This document shows positions 6,116 to 6,137 of a DNA stretch of 6,137 bases, piece by piece. Each line of letters starts with the position of its first letter. The stretch's first letter is position 1. The DNA is from Tannerella sp. (lineage in GTDB: Bacteria > Bacteroidota > Bacteroidia > Bacteroidales > Tannerellaceae): assembly GCA_031263835.1 (NCBI GenBank), contig JAISEZ010000318.1, positions 1 to 6,137 on the forward strand. The letters are read 5' to 3'. Below the pieces are notes generated by a model. The model was not told the DNA's origin and did no database searches. It worked only from the letters and a program-made list of their open reading frames with translations. The translations under genes and the position numbers were made by a program.

Positions 6116-6137
6116 GGGTACACCGTATTTTGCGGCA

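Noticed and set aside
6116..6137. GTATTTTG near the window end as a promoter for a downstream gene
   Set aside because: The spacing within the -7 box is one base short and the only TTTG upstream lies in the terminator T tract at the wrong distance. The window ends before a gene can be seen.
1..6137. A hidden new defence or mobile system
   Set aside because: Five well-known gene families in one direction account for almost all of the window. I see no nuclease, reverse transcriptase, toxin-antitoxin pair, transposase, integrase, repeat array or structured non-coding RNA.

Overview
The window looks like an ordinary housekeeping stretch of a Bacteroidota chromosome, most likely from the order Bacteroidales. 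Three things point there. The Rho protein carries a roughly 250-residue disordered insertion after its short N-terminal domain, as Bacteroidales Rho proteins do. There are good matches to the Bacteroidota promoter (a TTTG-like -33 box and a TAnnTTTG -7 box) before rho and before the zinc-ribbon gene. Start codons mostly lack a properly spaced Shine-Dalgarno sequence. Family or genus cannot be fixed from the sequence alone.

All genes lie on the + strand. Positions 1-27 hold the edge of the window, with an in-frame stop at 7-9. A small GNAT-family N-acetyltransferase (28-516) is followed closely by a long-form NIF3/DUF34 protein (542-1636), and three bases later by a coiled-coil protein with a C4 zinc ribbon (1640-2398). 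A hairpin with an eight-T tract (2429-2467) ends that group and touches the start codon of tilS, the tRNA(Ile)-lysidine synthetase (2468-3799). A 184-base AT-rich gap (about 27% G+C) holds the probable rho promoter and a leader of about 155 nt. It is followed by rho (3984-6038), the transcription termination factor, and a strong intrinsic terminator (6071-6115). The last 22 bases hold nothing I can assign.

Functionally, tilS (decoding of AUA codons) and rho (transcription termination) are core information-processing genes. The NIF3-zinc-ribbon pair is a conserved neighbourhood whose biochemical role is poorly defined. The acetyltransferase is the least anchored gene. I see no transfer RNA, ribosomal RNA, CRISPR array, insertion sequence, integrase or phage gene, and no convincing new multi-gene system. 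The points worth a second look are regulatory or structural: the terminator abutting the tilS start, two A8 tracts in tilS where any one-base slip truncates the protein, a promoter embedded in the 3' end of the NIF3 gene, the long AT-rich rho leader, and the repeat-built, basic-motif-bearing insertion of Rho.
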